A stretch of 64,000 nucleotides of DNA, from assembly GCA_002315435.1 (NCBI GenBank), contig DCFW01000003.1:62001-126000 (forward strand), read 5' to 3'. Both the position numbers and the translations under genes were made by a program. The notes under the pieces are model-generated. The model ran no database searches and was not told where the DNA came from. It worked only from the letters and a program-made list of their open reading frames with translations. Below, in pieces: positions 63,248 to 64,000 of this stretch; position 1 is the first letter of the stretch; each line of letters starts with the position of its first letter. The stretch comes from Bacteroidales bacterium UBA1794. Lineage in GTDB: Bacteria > Bacteroidota > Bacteroidia > Bacteroidales > Bacteroidaceae.

Positions 63248-64000
63248 ATGAAAAAAATATATATCACATTGTTTTCTCTTTTATCAGGAATGCTTCTTTT
63301 AATGGCAGGCTGTTCTGATGATTCGGGACTGACAATTAATCAAGCAGCATTAGATGGTACTTTGGCTTTTAACTTGAATACTCCTTCTAGTGCCAGTGGA
63401 ACATATGTTCTGCTATCCGATAGCGCCGATAACAGTTTTGTAACTCTTACGTGTGATCAACCTGCTTATGGATTTAAAGCGGCTGTTACATACACAATTC
63501 AGGTATCATTCTCGAATGACTTTACCAAACATGATAGCTTGCCCTCTACGATAAATGGAGAATCCATTCCTCTGAATGTAGGTGAATTCAATCGTGCTGT
63601 TGCACGGTTATATAACGGAGACATGACTAACCCTACGGTTGCAACGGATATTTATGTGAGATTGCGTGCTAATATCTCTAGTATATTGAACAGTGATTCC
63701 ACTTTAAAAGTAAAGCCGGCATATTCAAATGCGATCAAATTAAATATTCATCCATATTTTGTATTATTAAAAGATGCGGATCCTGCTTTCTATTATATGA
63801 TAGGTGGAGCTATCGGCGATGGGGCTTGGAACAATGTTGCAAGTGCATTGGGCACTTCTGTAATACCGATGTTTGTTGTTCCCGGTTCATCTTATGATGC
63901 AACCACAGGTGTGGGGCCGTTCCAATATACTGCCTATTTCTCTGCAAATTCTTCGTTTAAAATGATTGGTACTTTAGGTTCATGGGACACACAGGTTGGT
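63248..64000 (+). CDS. SusE/SusF-type surface lipoprotein, cut by window edge
   Basis: The frame is open from the ATG at 63248 to the right edge (251 codons), so the C-terminus is missing. The signal peptide has a lipobox (LLLMAGC followed by SDDS). The N-terminal domain (LAFNLNTPSSASGTYVLLSD, TYTIQVSFSNDF) is the SusE immunoglobulin-like domain, and FYYMIGGAIGDGAWNN begins the starch-binding-type region used by SusE and SusF. It follows susD by 21 bp. Such proteins bind alpha-glucans at the cell surface, which supports the starch/maltodextrin reading of this locus. Confidence 0.88.
   Translation, partial: MKKIYITLFSLLSGMLLLMAGCSDDSGLTINQAALDGTLAFNLNTPSSASGTYVLLSDSADNSFVTLTCDQPAYGFKAAVTYTIQVSFSNDFTKHDSLPSTINGESIPLNVGEFNRAVARLYNGDMTNPTVATDIYVRLRANISSILNSDSTLKVKPAYSNAIKLNIHPYFVLLKDADPAFYYMIGGAIGDGAWNNVASALGTSVIPMFVVPGSSYDATTGVGPFQYTAYFSANSSFKMIGTLGSWDTQVG

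Noticed and set aside
1..64000. tRNA, rRNA, CRISPR array, prophage or integrase genes
   Set aside because: Intergenic regions were read for cloverleaf-like, spaced-repeat and integrase signals; none was seen.

Overview
The window looks like a low-GC chromosome segment of a gut Bacteroidales bacterium, most likely Bacteroides or a close relative. The evidence is two SusC/SusD pairs, a hybrid two-component regulator, the LpxC-FabZ fusion, a lipoprotein TamA homologue (TamL) beside TamB, type 3 prolyl-tRNA synthetase, and many Bacteroidetes-type promoters (TAnnTTTG at -7, sometimes TTTG at -33). No rRNA, tRNA, insertion sequence, prophage or CRISPR array was seen. Several starts were moved downstream of the longest open frame because the longer form ran through a promoter, a terminator or a neighbouring gene, or lacked a signal peptide; these choices are explained entry by entry.

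Layout: (1) 1-11.6 kb, all minus strand, is housekeeping. A lipid A operon (lpxD, lpxC/fabZ, lpxA) runs into a pRiA4b ORF-3-like gene, miaA and an iron/cobalamin-type ABC importer. Upstream of it lie a zeta-toxin-like kinase with a 60-residue partner, both overlapping into purM, then a terminator, prfA and pyrF, and a lone lemA. (2) 11.6-31.6 kb holds an orphan TPR histidine kinase and a polysaccharide utilization locus (PUL). The PUL reads HTCS regulator, SusC, SusD, surface lipoprotein, GH31 with a PA14 insert, GH2 and GH3. This enzyme set fits removal of xylose, galactose and glucose from xyloglucan oligosaccharides. A 22-bp-period direct repeat between regulator and susC is a good candidate HTCS operator. 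(3) 31.6-37.5 kb, plus strand, carries a putative small RNA, hcp under a possible Crp/FNR-type site, a pair of inverted palindromes, a nitroreductase, a zinc-ribbon membrane protein and proS. (4) 37.5-48.5 kb, minus strand, carries a DUF3667 membrane protein, a DUF2264/GH43 secreted pair and tamL-tamB. (5) 48.6-53.7 kb carries rubrerythrin, ispH and cmk, a TonB-like protein, a polyprenyl synthase and a TatD nuclease. (6) 53.7-64 kb is a second PUL. A LacI-MFS-GH65 operon diverges from susC-susD-susE, which runs off the right edge, with a LacI-type operator between the two arms. It fits uptake and phosphorolysis of maltose-type alpha-glucosides.

Functionally, the window pairs envelope biogenesis (lipid A, TamL/TamB, isoprenoids) and nucleotide/translation genes with two sugar loci under different regulators (HTCS and LacI), plus genes of nitrosative/oxidative stress defence (hcp, nitroreductase, rubrerythrin). 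All functional calls come from recognising family motifs by eye; no database search was run.
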